From Bermanella sp047621325 (GTDB lineage Bacteria > Pseudomonadota > Gammaproteobacteria > Pseudomonadales > Oceanobacteraceae): a stretch of 64,000 nt of DNA. This document shows, piece by piece, positions 1 to 7,236 of the stretch. The stretch's first letter is position 1; each line of letters begins with the position of its first letter. Location: assembly GCA_047621325.1 (NCBI GenBank), contig JBLHLT010000003.1, positions 148,019 through 212,018 on the forward strand, in the 5' to 3' direction. The position numbers were made by a program, and so were the translations under genes. The notes under the pieces were generated by a model. The model was not told the DNA's origin. It saw only the letters and a list, made by a program, of their open reading frames with translations, and did no database searches.

Positions 1-154
1 ATCATAGGATCTGGTTTTTTTATGGTTGATGTAAAAGCGTCATTTATATTACAAAGAAAATAAAGGGTATATACCTGTGAGTAAGACTAACGCGGTATAA
101 ATAGCGCCTATTGAATAACTATTTTTACCTAACGCAAACAAGTCATATATTTGA

Positions 155-1858
155 TTATTTTAAAAGACAATACATAAGCACGCCTATAATTGTCGCTTCT
201 AAAACCGCCAAGCCTTGCCAAAACCTTAAAGGATTACGCTGCGACAAAGGCACAAACGATAGTTGCTTATATTGTGTATTAGGTCGTTGTAAATCAAAAA
301 TAAACTCTGACATGGCGTCCTGACGCATTTCCGGTAATGGCGATAGCGCACGCTTTAATGCTTGGTCCATCCATGCTGGTACCATCGGGTTAAATTGCAT
401 AGCCGACTGATACTTCAAACTAGACAATTTGCGTTGATCTTTTAGTTTTTCTAGTTGATCGCCAAACGGTAATTGCCCTGTTAAAACCTCATACACAACT
501 AACGCTAAACTAAATAAATCCGATTTTTTAGTTTTAGGCATGTCAAATCGTGTTTCAGGTGCACTATAAACCGCGGTTCCTAAAGCCAAATCTCGTTCAA
601 ATGGCGTATCAATTTCTTCAACCCCCGCGGCATAACAAGAACCAAAATCTATAATCTTTGGAATCCCGTCTGCGCTTAATAAAATATTATCCGGCTTAAT
701 ATCCTGATGTAAAATATCCTTACGATGAAGCGCACGAATACCACGACTGATCATCTCGGCTAAACGCACCACTTCTTTGATATCAGGTTTAGGGTTTTCT
801 TTCATCCACTTCTCTAGCGTTAAACCATCAACGTATTCCATTAAGGTATACAGGCCGGTCTTACTTTTGGATTCAATGATTTTAACCACATAAGGACTAT
901 CAATACGCCTACCTATCCATTGCTCCAATACAAAGCGCTCTATATAAGCGGGGTCATCTTCAAAGTTAAGTGATGGCGTTTTTAAAATAAATCGTTCATT
1001 TTGTGGGTTTTTAACTAAATAAACTTGACTACGCGGGCTTTCGTGTAGGATTTTGATAACCGTTAAACCATCCAAGCTTTGCCCCACAGACAAAGGTGGC
1101 GGAAAGGAAAGGTCGCTTAACTTTTGATATATCTCTTGGTTATTGGCACTGGGTAATTTATCAACCTTAACAATCTGACAGCTAACATTATCACTACTAC
1201 CTGTCGCTAGTGCGATGTTATTTAAGCGCGAACAGCTTTCATTTAAGTCTGCGCTATTTTGGATTTCTTGCTGTATATCTTTAGGTGAAATGAAATCATG
1301 CACGCCGTCTGTACTTAAAAAAAACACATCGTCTTGCTCAATTTCAAATTGCTGATAATCCATCTCAAGGCGGCTATCCATTCCCATTGCGCGAGACAGG
1401 TACACCGTATCTTTATTAATGCTTATGGAGTGATCCGTGGTTAAACACTCAAAATACCCTTTGCGTAAACGGTAAATACGAGTATCACCAACATGAAAGA
1501 TATACGCGGTTTGGGATTTCAAAATTAAAGCACTCAATGTACTAACATGGCCTTTAATTTGACTTTGACCCACTAACCATCGATTTAACGCCAGTACAAT
1601 TTTTTGCCCTGATGTTTTCACTGACCATGCGTCCGGAGTCGCGTAGTAATCACTAATAAAATTACGTACGCACATTTCGCTGGCTTCTTTACCCGCCTCT
1701 GCTGCACTCACACCATCAGCAATCACCGCCACAGCACCTTTTATGGTTAAGGCTGGCTGATCGGGTATGCGCATGCCAATGCAGTCTTCATTCTGCGATT
1801 TTAATCCTGCGCTGGTTGCCTGACCGACCGTTAATGTCAACTGTGCTTCTAAGTGCAT
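155..1858 (-). CDS. Bifunctional PP2C-type phosphatase / Ser-Thr protein kinase, membrane-anchored
   Basis: A 567-residue fusion. Residues 1-230 form a PP2C phosphatase domain with the metal-binding patterns ADGVS (47-51), GDTRIY (124-129), STDGVHDF (182-189) and SSDN (221-224). Residues about 260-525 form a protein kinase: Lys293 (ILK), catalytic loop HQDIKPDN with Asp386, Lys388 and Asn391, DFG at 404-406 and the APE-type motif near 433. HQD replaces HRD, so it is a non-RD kinase with the catalytic Asp kept; the Gly-rich loop is degenerate. A single C-terminal hydrophobic helix (about 548-566) should anchor it to the inner membrane with both domains in the cytoplasm. It follows the nitrate transporter gene on the same strand (147-bp gap), as I recall for the nas/nir region of Pseudomonas aeruginosa, so a role in nitrate uptake or assimilation signalling is inferred. 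Its substrate is unknown. A domain pair acting in opposite directions suggests self-reset of a phosphorylated partner. Confidence 0.9.
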   Translation of the reverse strand: MHLEAQLTLTVGQATSAGLKSQNEDCIGMRIPDQPALTIKGAVAVIADGVSAAEAGKEASEMCVRNFISDYYATPDAWSVKTSGQKIVLALNRWLVGQSQIKGHVSTLSALILKSQTAYIFHVGDTRIYRLRKGYFECLTTDHSISINKDTVYLSRAMGMDSRLEMDYQQFEIEQDDVFFLSTDGVHDFISPKDIQQEIQNSADLNESCSRLNNIALATGSSDNVSCQIVKVDKLPSANNQEIYQKLSDLSFPPPLSVGQSLDGLTVIKILHESPRSQVYLVKNPQNERFILKTPSLNFEDDPAYIERFVLEQWIGRRIDSPYVVKIIESKSKTGLYTLMEYVDGLTLEKWMKENPKPDIKEVVRLAEMISRGIRALHRKDILHQDIKPDNILLSADGIPKIIDFGSCYAAGVEEIDTPFERDLALGTAVYSAPETRFDMPKTKKSDLFSLALVVYEVLTGQLPFGDQLEKLKDQRKLSSLKYQSAMQFNPMVPAWMDQALKRALSPLPEMRQDAMSEFIFDLQRPNTQYKQLSFVPLSQRNPLRFWQGLAVLEATIIGVLMYCLLK

Positions 1859-2005
1859 GAAATCCTCATTACATCAGAGTAATGTTTAATTTAAGCCATC
1901 ATAAATGAATAAAGAGCTTTAATACTTTACTTGCAACGGTACAGTACTAAAACTCTTTATCAAAAAAACGATTTTGTTAAATAATAAACGGGTTATTGGT
2001 CTTTA

Positions 2006-3484
2006 TTATTTTCCAACTTGAATTAACTCAATCGAGCCATCTTCATTGATCTCGGCAATGTGCCCTTTTGGCTCATCTAAGAAAGTCGCGACCAAACCCA
2101 AAACGATCACACTGCATACTGCTATTACCGTAAAGAAAGTCTCAGCATCGGTTAAAGAATAAACTAATAAAAACGTAGCCGCACCCACATTGCCGTAAGC
2201 ACCCGCCATACCTGCAATCTGTCCCGTTAAACGACGTTTAATCAATGGTACAACCGCAAACACCGCACCGGCACCGGCTTGTACAAAGAAGGAACATGGA
2301 ATCACAACTGCTAGCACCAACCAAACAGACCAACTAGAGTCCATCAAGCTCAAGCAATAATAACCAATTGATGAACCCGTCAATACAATTAATAGCGCAA
2401 GACGACGACCCATTTTATCACTGAAGTAACCGCCTAATGGACGCGCAAATAAATTCATTGCCATAAACGATGCCGCAATGGCAGCCGCTTGAGCTAACGG
2501 CCATTCAGGGAAGATGCTAGTAAAATGTAACGCTAACATCGATACAACCGCCACTTCAGAACCAAACGTCACCATATACGCAACATTAAGTAGAGCTACT
2601 TGCTTAAATTTGTATTTATGAATGTCCGGAATACTGCCGTCTAAGTTGTCTTTATTCACTTGGATAATTTTATAAACCTGCTGAATAAAATAAACACCCA
2701 GAAAGACATAAACACCATAACTAAAGTTCTCACTTAATAGTGAAACACCCGCAGGGGATAAACGCCACGTTAAGATAGCCAGCGCAACAAACATCGGAGC
2801 TGTCATCAAAATATAAAGTGCAAGATCAAAACGACTCGTCACTTCCATTGCGCCAATTTTCTTTGAAGTGAAATACGTGCTGCCTTTTGGTGTATTGGTA
2901 ACAAAACGATAAAATACAAACGCATAAAGAATTGCCACAATACCCGCGCAACCAACAGCATAACGCCAGCCATCATCACCACCGAATGCACCCGCTAACA
3001 TAGGCAAAATAAAGCCCGCGGCCGCTGCACCAAAGTTACCCCAGCCACCATAAATACCTTGTGCAGTACCCGCTTGCTTCACTGGGAACCACTCTGTCAT
3101 TAAACGAATACCAATGACAAAACCTGCACCAGAGAAACCCAATAGAAAACGCATTAACGCTAATTGTGTATAGTTTTGCGCTAACGCAAAGCCCAAACAA
3201 AATATGCCGCTGATGATCAACAGCGCCGTATACATAATGCGAGGACCATACTTATCAACCAACATACCCACAATCGTTCGAGCAGGTATCGTTAACGCAA
3301 CATTTAAAACCAACAGCGCCTTGGCTTCCGCCATGGTTAATTGGAAGTAGTCTTGAATCAACGGCATCAATGAAGCATGACTAAACCACATAAAAAATGT
3401 AATAAAAAAGGCGACCCAACCAAGATGTAGAATCTTGATATTTGGCTCCTTAAACTTAAATAGATTTAAGCCCACGTCAGACAT
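2006..3484 (-). CDS. narK: NarK/NasA-type nitrate (nitrite) transporter, major facilitator superfamily
   Basis: A 492-residue polytopic membrane protein with about 12 hydrophobic segments. It opens with the family pattern HLGWVAFFITFFMWFSHA, has the nitrate-signature-like GGWGNFGAA in TM5 (about residue 147) and a second Gly-rich stretch, AGAYGNVGAA, in TM11, both typical of NarK/NrtP/NasA nitrate porters. An MFS loop motif (VDKYGPR) follows TM2. It would import nitrate across the inner membrane for the reductases encoded at 7.2-14.3 kb. It is divergent from the porin gene and is preceded on its own strand by a strong sigma-54 element (3532-3548), which fits nitrogen-limitation control. The Pseudomonas homologue is called nasA; narK is used here to avoid a clash with the reductase gene. 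The exact substrate and the uniport or proton-symport mode cannot be read from sequence. Confidence 0.92.
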   Translation of the reverse strand: MSDVGLNLFKFKEPNIKILHLGWVAFFITFFMWFSHASLMPLIQDYFQLTMAEAKALLVLNVALTIPARTIVGMLVDKYGPRIMYTALLIISGIFCLGFALAQNYTQLALMRFLLGFSGAGFVIGIRLMTEWFPVKQAGTAQGIYGGWGNFGAAAAGFILPMLAGAFGGDDGWRYAVGCAGIVAILYAFVFYRFVTNTPKGSTYFTSKKIGAMEVTSRFDLALYILMTAPMFVALAILTWRLSPAGVSLLSENFSYGVYVFLGVYFIQQVYKIIQVNKDNLDGSIPDIHKYKFKQVALLNVAYMVTFGSEVAVVSMLALHFTSIFPEWPLAQAAAIAASFMAMNLFARPLGGYFSDKMGRRLALLIVLTGSSIGYYCLSLMDSSWSVWLVLAVVIPCSFFVQAGAGAVFAVVPLIKRRLTGQIAGMAGAYGNVGAATFLLVYSLTDAETFFTVIAVCSVIVLGLVATFLDEPKGHIAEINEDGSIELIQVGK

Positions 3485-3531
3485 ATGTAACTCCTAAATA
3501 TTAAAAGGTTTTAAATTCAATACGCCTCTAG

Positions 3532-3548
3532 AGCAGGCATCATGCCAA
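3532..3548 (-). promoter_or_regulatory. Sigma-54 promoter for the nitrate transporter
   Basis: Read on the minus strand the site is TTGGCATGATGCCTGCT, against consensus YTGGCACGRNNNTTGCW. The -24 GG and -12 GC are 12 bp apart as required, and only two or three positions deviate. The predicted start, about 12 nt beyond the GC, lies near 3521, leaving a short leader before the ATG at 3484. Confidence 0.75.
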
Positions 3549-3664
3549 AACCATCAAACACGCCATTTACGATGAAAAATACGAATAAAGTGCACGTTTT
3601 GTCGAACAATGAGTCAGGTTCGCCCCTTAAAACCCCATAAATGAGCACCAATTAAACCTAAAGC

Positions 3665-3679
3665 GCTCTAAAATAGTGC
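3665..3679. promoter_or_regulatory. Possible NtrC-binding dyad in the transporter/porin intergenic region
   Basis: The minus-strand reading GCACTATTTTAGAGC resembles enterobacterial NtrC sites (GCACTATATTGGTGC) at 11-12 of 15 positions. It lies about 140 bp upstream of one sigma-54 element and about 175 bp from the other, a usual enhancer distance for both divergent genes. Isolated GCACCA half-sites occur nearby (about 3644 and 3690). The rest of the 487-bp gap 3485-3971 holds the two sigma-54 elements and AT-rich sequence; I see no gene in it. Confidence 0.4.
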
Positions 3680-3851
3680 GACCAATGCGCACCAAAAATA
3701 CATACCGAACGCCTGTCTCGCCCTTTTATTGCCCTCACGCCCCCCCTACTGAATGCACCAACTTGAGTACTTTTTCTCATTCGCATATTTTTTTTGGATC
3801 AGCTTTGTGCATAAAACACTTTTTTCATTAACTTTGAATATTTTTTCAAGC

Positions 3852-3868
3852 TTGGCATATGCGTTGCT
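3852..3868 (+). promoter_or_regulatory. Sigma-54 promoter for the porin gene
   Basis: TTGGCATATGCGTTGCT matches YTGGCACGRNNNTTGCW with correct GG/GC spacing and a perfect TTGCT -12 element. The predicted start is near 3879, giving a leader of about 90 nt before the ATG at 3972. Confidence 0.75.
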
Positions 3869-3971
3869 CTAGGTATTTCACAAAGATTAAAAAATTAAAT
3901 CGGTAACACAACCGTAAAAAACTTAACTTACTTTTTGATTTCACCCTTAATACCTATAAAAGGAAAACACC

Positions 3972-5132
3972 ATGAAAAAAACATTACTGGCTACGAGCAT
4001 TGCAACTATCGCTTTAAGTTCGTCTTTAAGTGTACAAGCTCAAAACTTTGATGAGTTTGTAAAAGGCGGCAGTGTTGACCTTAATTTCCGCTACCGTGCG
4101 GAAAGCTCTGATGTAAAAGGCGGAGCGGATGCAGCCCTTGCTAACACATTAAAGTCACGTGCTACCATTAAAACCGGCAACATGTATGGCTTCTCTGCAT
4201 TAGTTGAAGGGGATAATGTTTTTCAACTAACTGATGATTTTTTCGATGGTGGTGAAAATGGTAAGGCCAACACCGAATATGATCTAGTATTAGACCAGGA
4301 AACCACTCAAATAAATCAGGCCTACCTTCAATATTCAGGTTTCTCTTCAAATATAAAACTAGGTAATCAGCGCATTAACCTTGATAACCAGCGCCACGTC
4401 GGTGGCGTTGCTTTCCGCCAAGACGAAGCAACTTTCGATGCAATTTCAATCGAAAATAAAGCCATAGAAAACACCACCATTTTTGCTGCTTTCTCAAATA
4501 ACCTAAACAACATTAAAAATGACAATGTCGAAGCCGACATTTCATTACTAAATGTTAAATACAGTATCAATAAAGAACTAGCTACAAGCGCGTTTTATTA
4601 TGGAATCGACCCTGCCACAGGCTCAAAATTAGATACATTTGGTATTCGCGCAACGGGCACGGCTGCAGGCTTCGGCTTTGAAGCAGAAGTCGCCACACAA
4701 GATAATGAAACAAATGACACTCTTTATTACCATTTAAACGGTTCTAAAAAATTGGGGGCGGTAAAAGCTACTCTAGGTTATGAAGTAATGGGGAGTGATG
4801 ATGGCGAAGCTTCATTCAACACACCTTTAGGTACCAATCATAAGTTCCTAGGCTGGAGTGATGCCTACCTCAGCGCAGCACAATGGGGTGCAAATGGTAT
4901 TGAAGACATTTACCTATCAGCAGTTACAAATGTATCGGGGGTTAAGCTAGTCGGTCAACTGCATAGCTTTAGTGCTAACGAAGGAAATGCCGATCTAGGT
5001 ACTGAACTAGGTTTTTTAGCGGCGAAAGAATTTGGCAATTATGGTGCTAGTTTCAAAGTTGCTCAACTTTCAGGTAGTGACACTAAAGACGACACCACTA
5101 AAATCTGGTTAACCGCCAGCGCAAAATTCTAA
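3972..5132 (+). CDS. Outer-membrane porin, alginate-export-like beta-barrel, likely for nitrate uptake
   Basis: A 386-residue protein with a clear signal peptide (MKKT..., cleavage near VQAQ/NF, residue 24). The mature part is rich in alternating hydrophobic and polar residues, has few cysteines and ends in an aromatic residue (ASAKF), typical of trimeric-size outer-membrane barrels. The stretch around residues 125-160 (KLGNQRINLDNQRHVGG, then RQDEATFDA) recalls proteins annotated as alginate-export-type porins in marine gammaproteobacteria. It sits between the nitrate transporter and nirB, under a sigma-54 promoter, so it probably admits nitrate/nitrite or is induced under nitrogen limitation; substrate specificity is inference. 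It is followed by a 17-bp perfect hairpin, so most transcripts may end there. Confidence 0.8.
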   Translation: MKKTLLATSIATIALSSSLSVQAQNFDEFVKGGSVDLNFRYRAESSDVKGGADAALANTLKSRATIKTGNMYGFSALVEGDNVFQLTDDFFDGGENGKANTEYDLVLDQETTQINQAYLQYSGFSSNIKLGNQRINLDNQRHVGGVAFRQDEATFDAISIENKAIENTTIFAAFSNNLNNIKNDNVEADISLLNVKYSINKELATSAFYYGIDPATGSKLDTFGIRATGTAAGFGFEAEVATQDNETNDTLYYHLNGSKKLGAVKATLGYEVMGSDDGEASFNTPLGTNHKFLGWSDAYLSAAQWGANGIEDIYLSAVTNVSGVKLVGQLHSFSANEGNADLGTELGFLAAKEFGNYGASFKVAQLSGSDTKDDTTKIWLTASAKF

Positions 5133-5147
5133 ATACCTTGTAAACCC

Positions 5148-5186
5148 AAACCAATGTAATGACATAGCTTGTCATTACATTGGTTT
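5148..5186 (+). terminator. Long perfect hairpin after the porin gene
   Basis: A 17-bp perfect stem (5148-5164 with 5170-5186) and the 5-nt loop TAGCT lie 16 bp after the porin stop. T-rich sequence follows only about 15-20 nt later, so it may terminate transcription or stabilise the porin mRNA 3' end. Confidence 0.6.
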
Positions 5187-5224
5187 TGCCATTCCCCGCA
5201 TTTTTTTATTAAAAGGACATTAGA

Positions 5225-6022
5225 ATGAACGTTTTCATTTTAATTCTTAGCCTTACCCTAAGTGTTATCTCTATCCCCAGTTTTGCTGAAATTAATAATC
5301 TCTCTCAAGCCATTAATGAATCTGGACGTTTACGCATGCTCAGCCAGCGTATGGCAAAAGCGTATTTACTCAAAGCCATGGATATTCAACCAGAAAAAGC
5401 CGAGCTACAGTTCACCAGTAGCCTTCAAAAATTTGAGTCTAATCTTTCAGACCTTAACCTATTTTCAACCGATCTAGGGGCACCTGCCGCCATTCGAGTC
5501 AGCTTACAAACAATTGAGTCGGCATGGTCAACCTATAAAACCGAGCTCCATAAACCAGCAGAACAATACAGTGCCGCCAGTATTCTAACTCAAAGTGACG
5601 AGACCCTATTGGCGTGCGAAACGTTGGTAAATGAACTTGAAAAAATCGCTCAACGTGACAGCGCTCGCTGGGTGAATCTTTCAGGCCGCCAGCGCATGCT
5701 TAGCCAGCGCATTGCAAAATTCTATACCGCCATTAGCCTAACGGGTGAAATACAGCGTTATAACGGCAGCTTAAAACAAGCCATCGCTGAATTTGATCAA
5801 GCATTGACGGATCTAATTCATAGCCCAGATAACACCCGCTTTGTAAATCACAAACTACAAAAAGTCGAAACTCAATGGAATTTCTCTAAACAGGGTTTTA
5901 AGTTACTTGATAATGGCAGCAGCACACCGTTAGTTATTTCTATGACAACCGAAAGTATATTAAAACAAATGAACGACATCACCGCGCTATATGAAGAAAT
6001 CGATAAAACCAAAAAACAATAA
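5225..6022 (+). CDS. Secreted PilJ/NarX-type sensor-domain protein, copy 1
   Basis: A 265-residue protein with a signal peptide (cleavage after SFA, about residue 21) and no other membrane segment, so a periplasmic soluble protein. It holds two copies of the motif seen in the periplasmic part of PilJ chemotaxis transducers and in the P-box region of NarX/NarQ nitrate sensors: NESGRLRMLSQRMAKAY (31-47) and NLSGRQRMLSQRIAKFY (151-167). The rest is predicted all-helical. It has no kinase, HAMP or signalling domain, so it is an isolated sensor or binding module. The place inside the nitrate cluster suggests nitrate/nitrite binding in the periplasm; that function is inference. The SD is AAAAGGA, 6-7 nt before the ATG. 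Confidence 0.75.
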   Translation: MNVFILILSLTLSVISIPSFAEINNLSQAINESGRLRMLSQRMAKAYLLKAMDIQPEKAELQFTSSLQKFESNLSDLNLFSTDLGAPAAIRVSLQTIESAWSTYKTELHKPAEQYSAASILTQSDETLLACETLVNELEKIAQRDSARWVNLSGRQRMLSQRIAKFYTAISLTGEIQRYNGSLKQAIAEFDQALTDLIHSPDNTRFVNHKLQKVETQWNFSKQGFKLLDNGSSTPLVISMTTESILKQMNDITALYEEIDKTKKQ

Positions 6023-6179
6023 TTAAGCAGTCGATTTCTCAAACATAATAATGATAAAAGCGTTCACTCTCAGCTACCCCAAATAAACAATAATCATGCC
6101 TCTATTTGGATATTGCTGGGCAGACAGTACAAGCATCACACTTCTGCCACCCATTCCTTTTGACAGGCAATTAATCTAG

Positions 6180-6980
6180 ATGCAGCCATTATCCTACTTA
6201 TTAAGTGCATTACTTCTCATTTTTAGTTTTCACGCTTATGCCGAAATAAACACCCTTTCTCAAGCGATCAATGAATCCGGTCGCTTAAGAATGCTCAGCC
6301 AGCGCGTTGCTAAGGCCTACATATTGTCTGGACTTGATATTCAACCCGAGAAGTCACAACGGCAACTAAACGAAAGCAAAACACTATTTGAAACGAACTT
6401 AGCTGAATTAAGACAATTCTCTTCATCCATCAATAAACCCATTATCCATAGCCATATTGAAAGCATTGAACAAATATGGGGAACGTATACCAACATGTTC
6501 AACGTACACTTCAACGCGCAACACTTACCCGAAATACTCATGTTGAGTGATGCCGCTCTTTTAGCTTCTGAAGAATTAGTCAAACAGCTCGAAAGCCTTT
6601 CAAATACCAGTAGCGCACATTTAGTCAGCATCGCTGGTCGTCAACGCATGCTGAGCCAACGTATCGCTAAGCTTTATTCCGCTATGAGCGCATCCTCTGA
6701 CAAAAACCTTTACGCAGGAGAGTTGTTATTGGCCGTCAATGAATTTGATTCGGCACTTAATGAATTAATACAAAGTAAACGCAATACAAACTTTGTCAGC
6801 TATAAATTGAAAAAGGTATCGTCGCAGTGGGATTTCTCTAAGCAAGGCTTTAAAGCACTAGATAGTGGTAATAGCACACCTTTGGTCATCGCCATCACCA
6901 CTGAAACCATACTGCAACAAATGGACGACATCACTGATCTATACGAAGAAATCGACAAGACCAGTCAATCGCCCCTTTAA
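6180..6980 (+). CDS. Secreted PilJ/NarX-type sensor-domain protein, copy 2
   Basis: A 266-residue tandem paralogue of the preceding gene, collinear throughout: signal peptide to about residue 21, first motif NESGRLRMLSQRVAKAY (31-47), second motif AGRQRMLSQRIAKLY (152-166) and the shared C-terminal region FSKQGFKALDSGNSTPL. The copies are nearly identical in the motifs but quite divergent between them, so the duplication is not recent. The SD is weak (CAGG about 13 nt before ATG); the start is fixed by the signal peptide. The 157-bp spacer from copy 1 may contain its own promoter. Role as for copy 1: probably a periplasmic nitrate/nitrite-responsive protein working with the transporter or reductases, unproven. 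Confidence 0.75.
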   Translation: MQPLSYLLSALLLIFSFHAYAEINTLSQAINESGRLRMLSQRVAKAYILSGLDIQPEKSQRQLNESKTLFETNLAELRQFSSSINKPIIHSHIESIEQIWGTYTNMFNVHFNAQHLPEILMLSDAALLASEELVKQLESLSNTSSAHLVSIAGRQRMLSQRIAKLYSAMSASSDKNLYAGELLLAVNEFDSALNELIQSKRNTNFVSYKLKKVSSQWDFSKQGFKALDSGNSTPLVIAITTETILQQMDDITDLYEEIDKTSQSPL

Positions 6981-7055
6981 ATGGATGGGCCAAGTTAAGG
7001 CATTTACCGCTTATTGCGAACGCACCATATTCAAGCAGCACCCTACGCCACCGCC

Positions 7056-7070
7056 GCACCAGAATGGGTC
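7056..7070. promoter_or_regulatory. NtrC-like enhancer site upstream of nirB
   Basis: GCACCAGAATGGGTC matches GCACCA-N3-TGGTGC at 10 of 12 fixed positions. A second weaker candidate begins at 7022 (GCACCATATTCAAGC). Both lie 95-145 bp upstream of the sigma-54 element at 7164, the usual place for NtrC enhancers. The remaining part of 6981-7236 is AT-rich and non-coding. Confidence 0.5.
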
Positions 7071-7163
7071 AGCGGTTTTTAAATCGCCCTCATATCTATC
7101 TATTTCGTTTCTATTTTTTCCAAATAAAACAACATATCCCTTTATAATCAACAACTTACAAAC

Positions 7164-7180
7164 ATGGCACGGCCATTGCT
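7164..7180 (+). promoter_or_regulatory. Sigma-54 promoter for nirBD, near-consensus
   Basis: ATGGCACGGCCATTGCT matches YTGGCACGRNNNTTGCW at every fixed position except the first. The transcript should start near 7192, about 45 nt before the nirB ATG, which is too short for an additional leader-hairpin control in front of nirB. Confidence 0.85.
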
Positions 7181-7236
7181 AAACACTTGTCATATATAAC
7201 TTTGCCCGCCCGTTTAATTCGGCATGGAGAGAGAAA

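Noticed and set aside
1..154. Possible gene or RNA at the left edge
   Set aside because: AT-rich sequence with no reading frame, structure or motif that I can support; only the end of the kinase gene begins at 155.
7021..7075. Hairpin ACCGC/GCGGT followed by five T before nirB as a terminator or leader attenuator
   Set aside because: Only a 5-bp stem with a 17-nt loop, and it lies upstream of the predicted sigma-54 start, so it would not be in the nirB transcript; the sequence is better explained by the NtrC-like site inside it.
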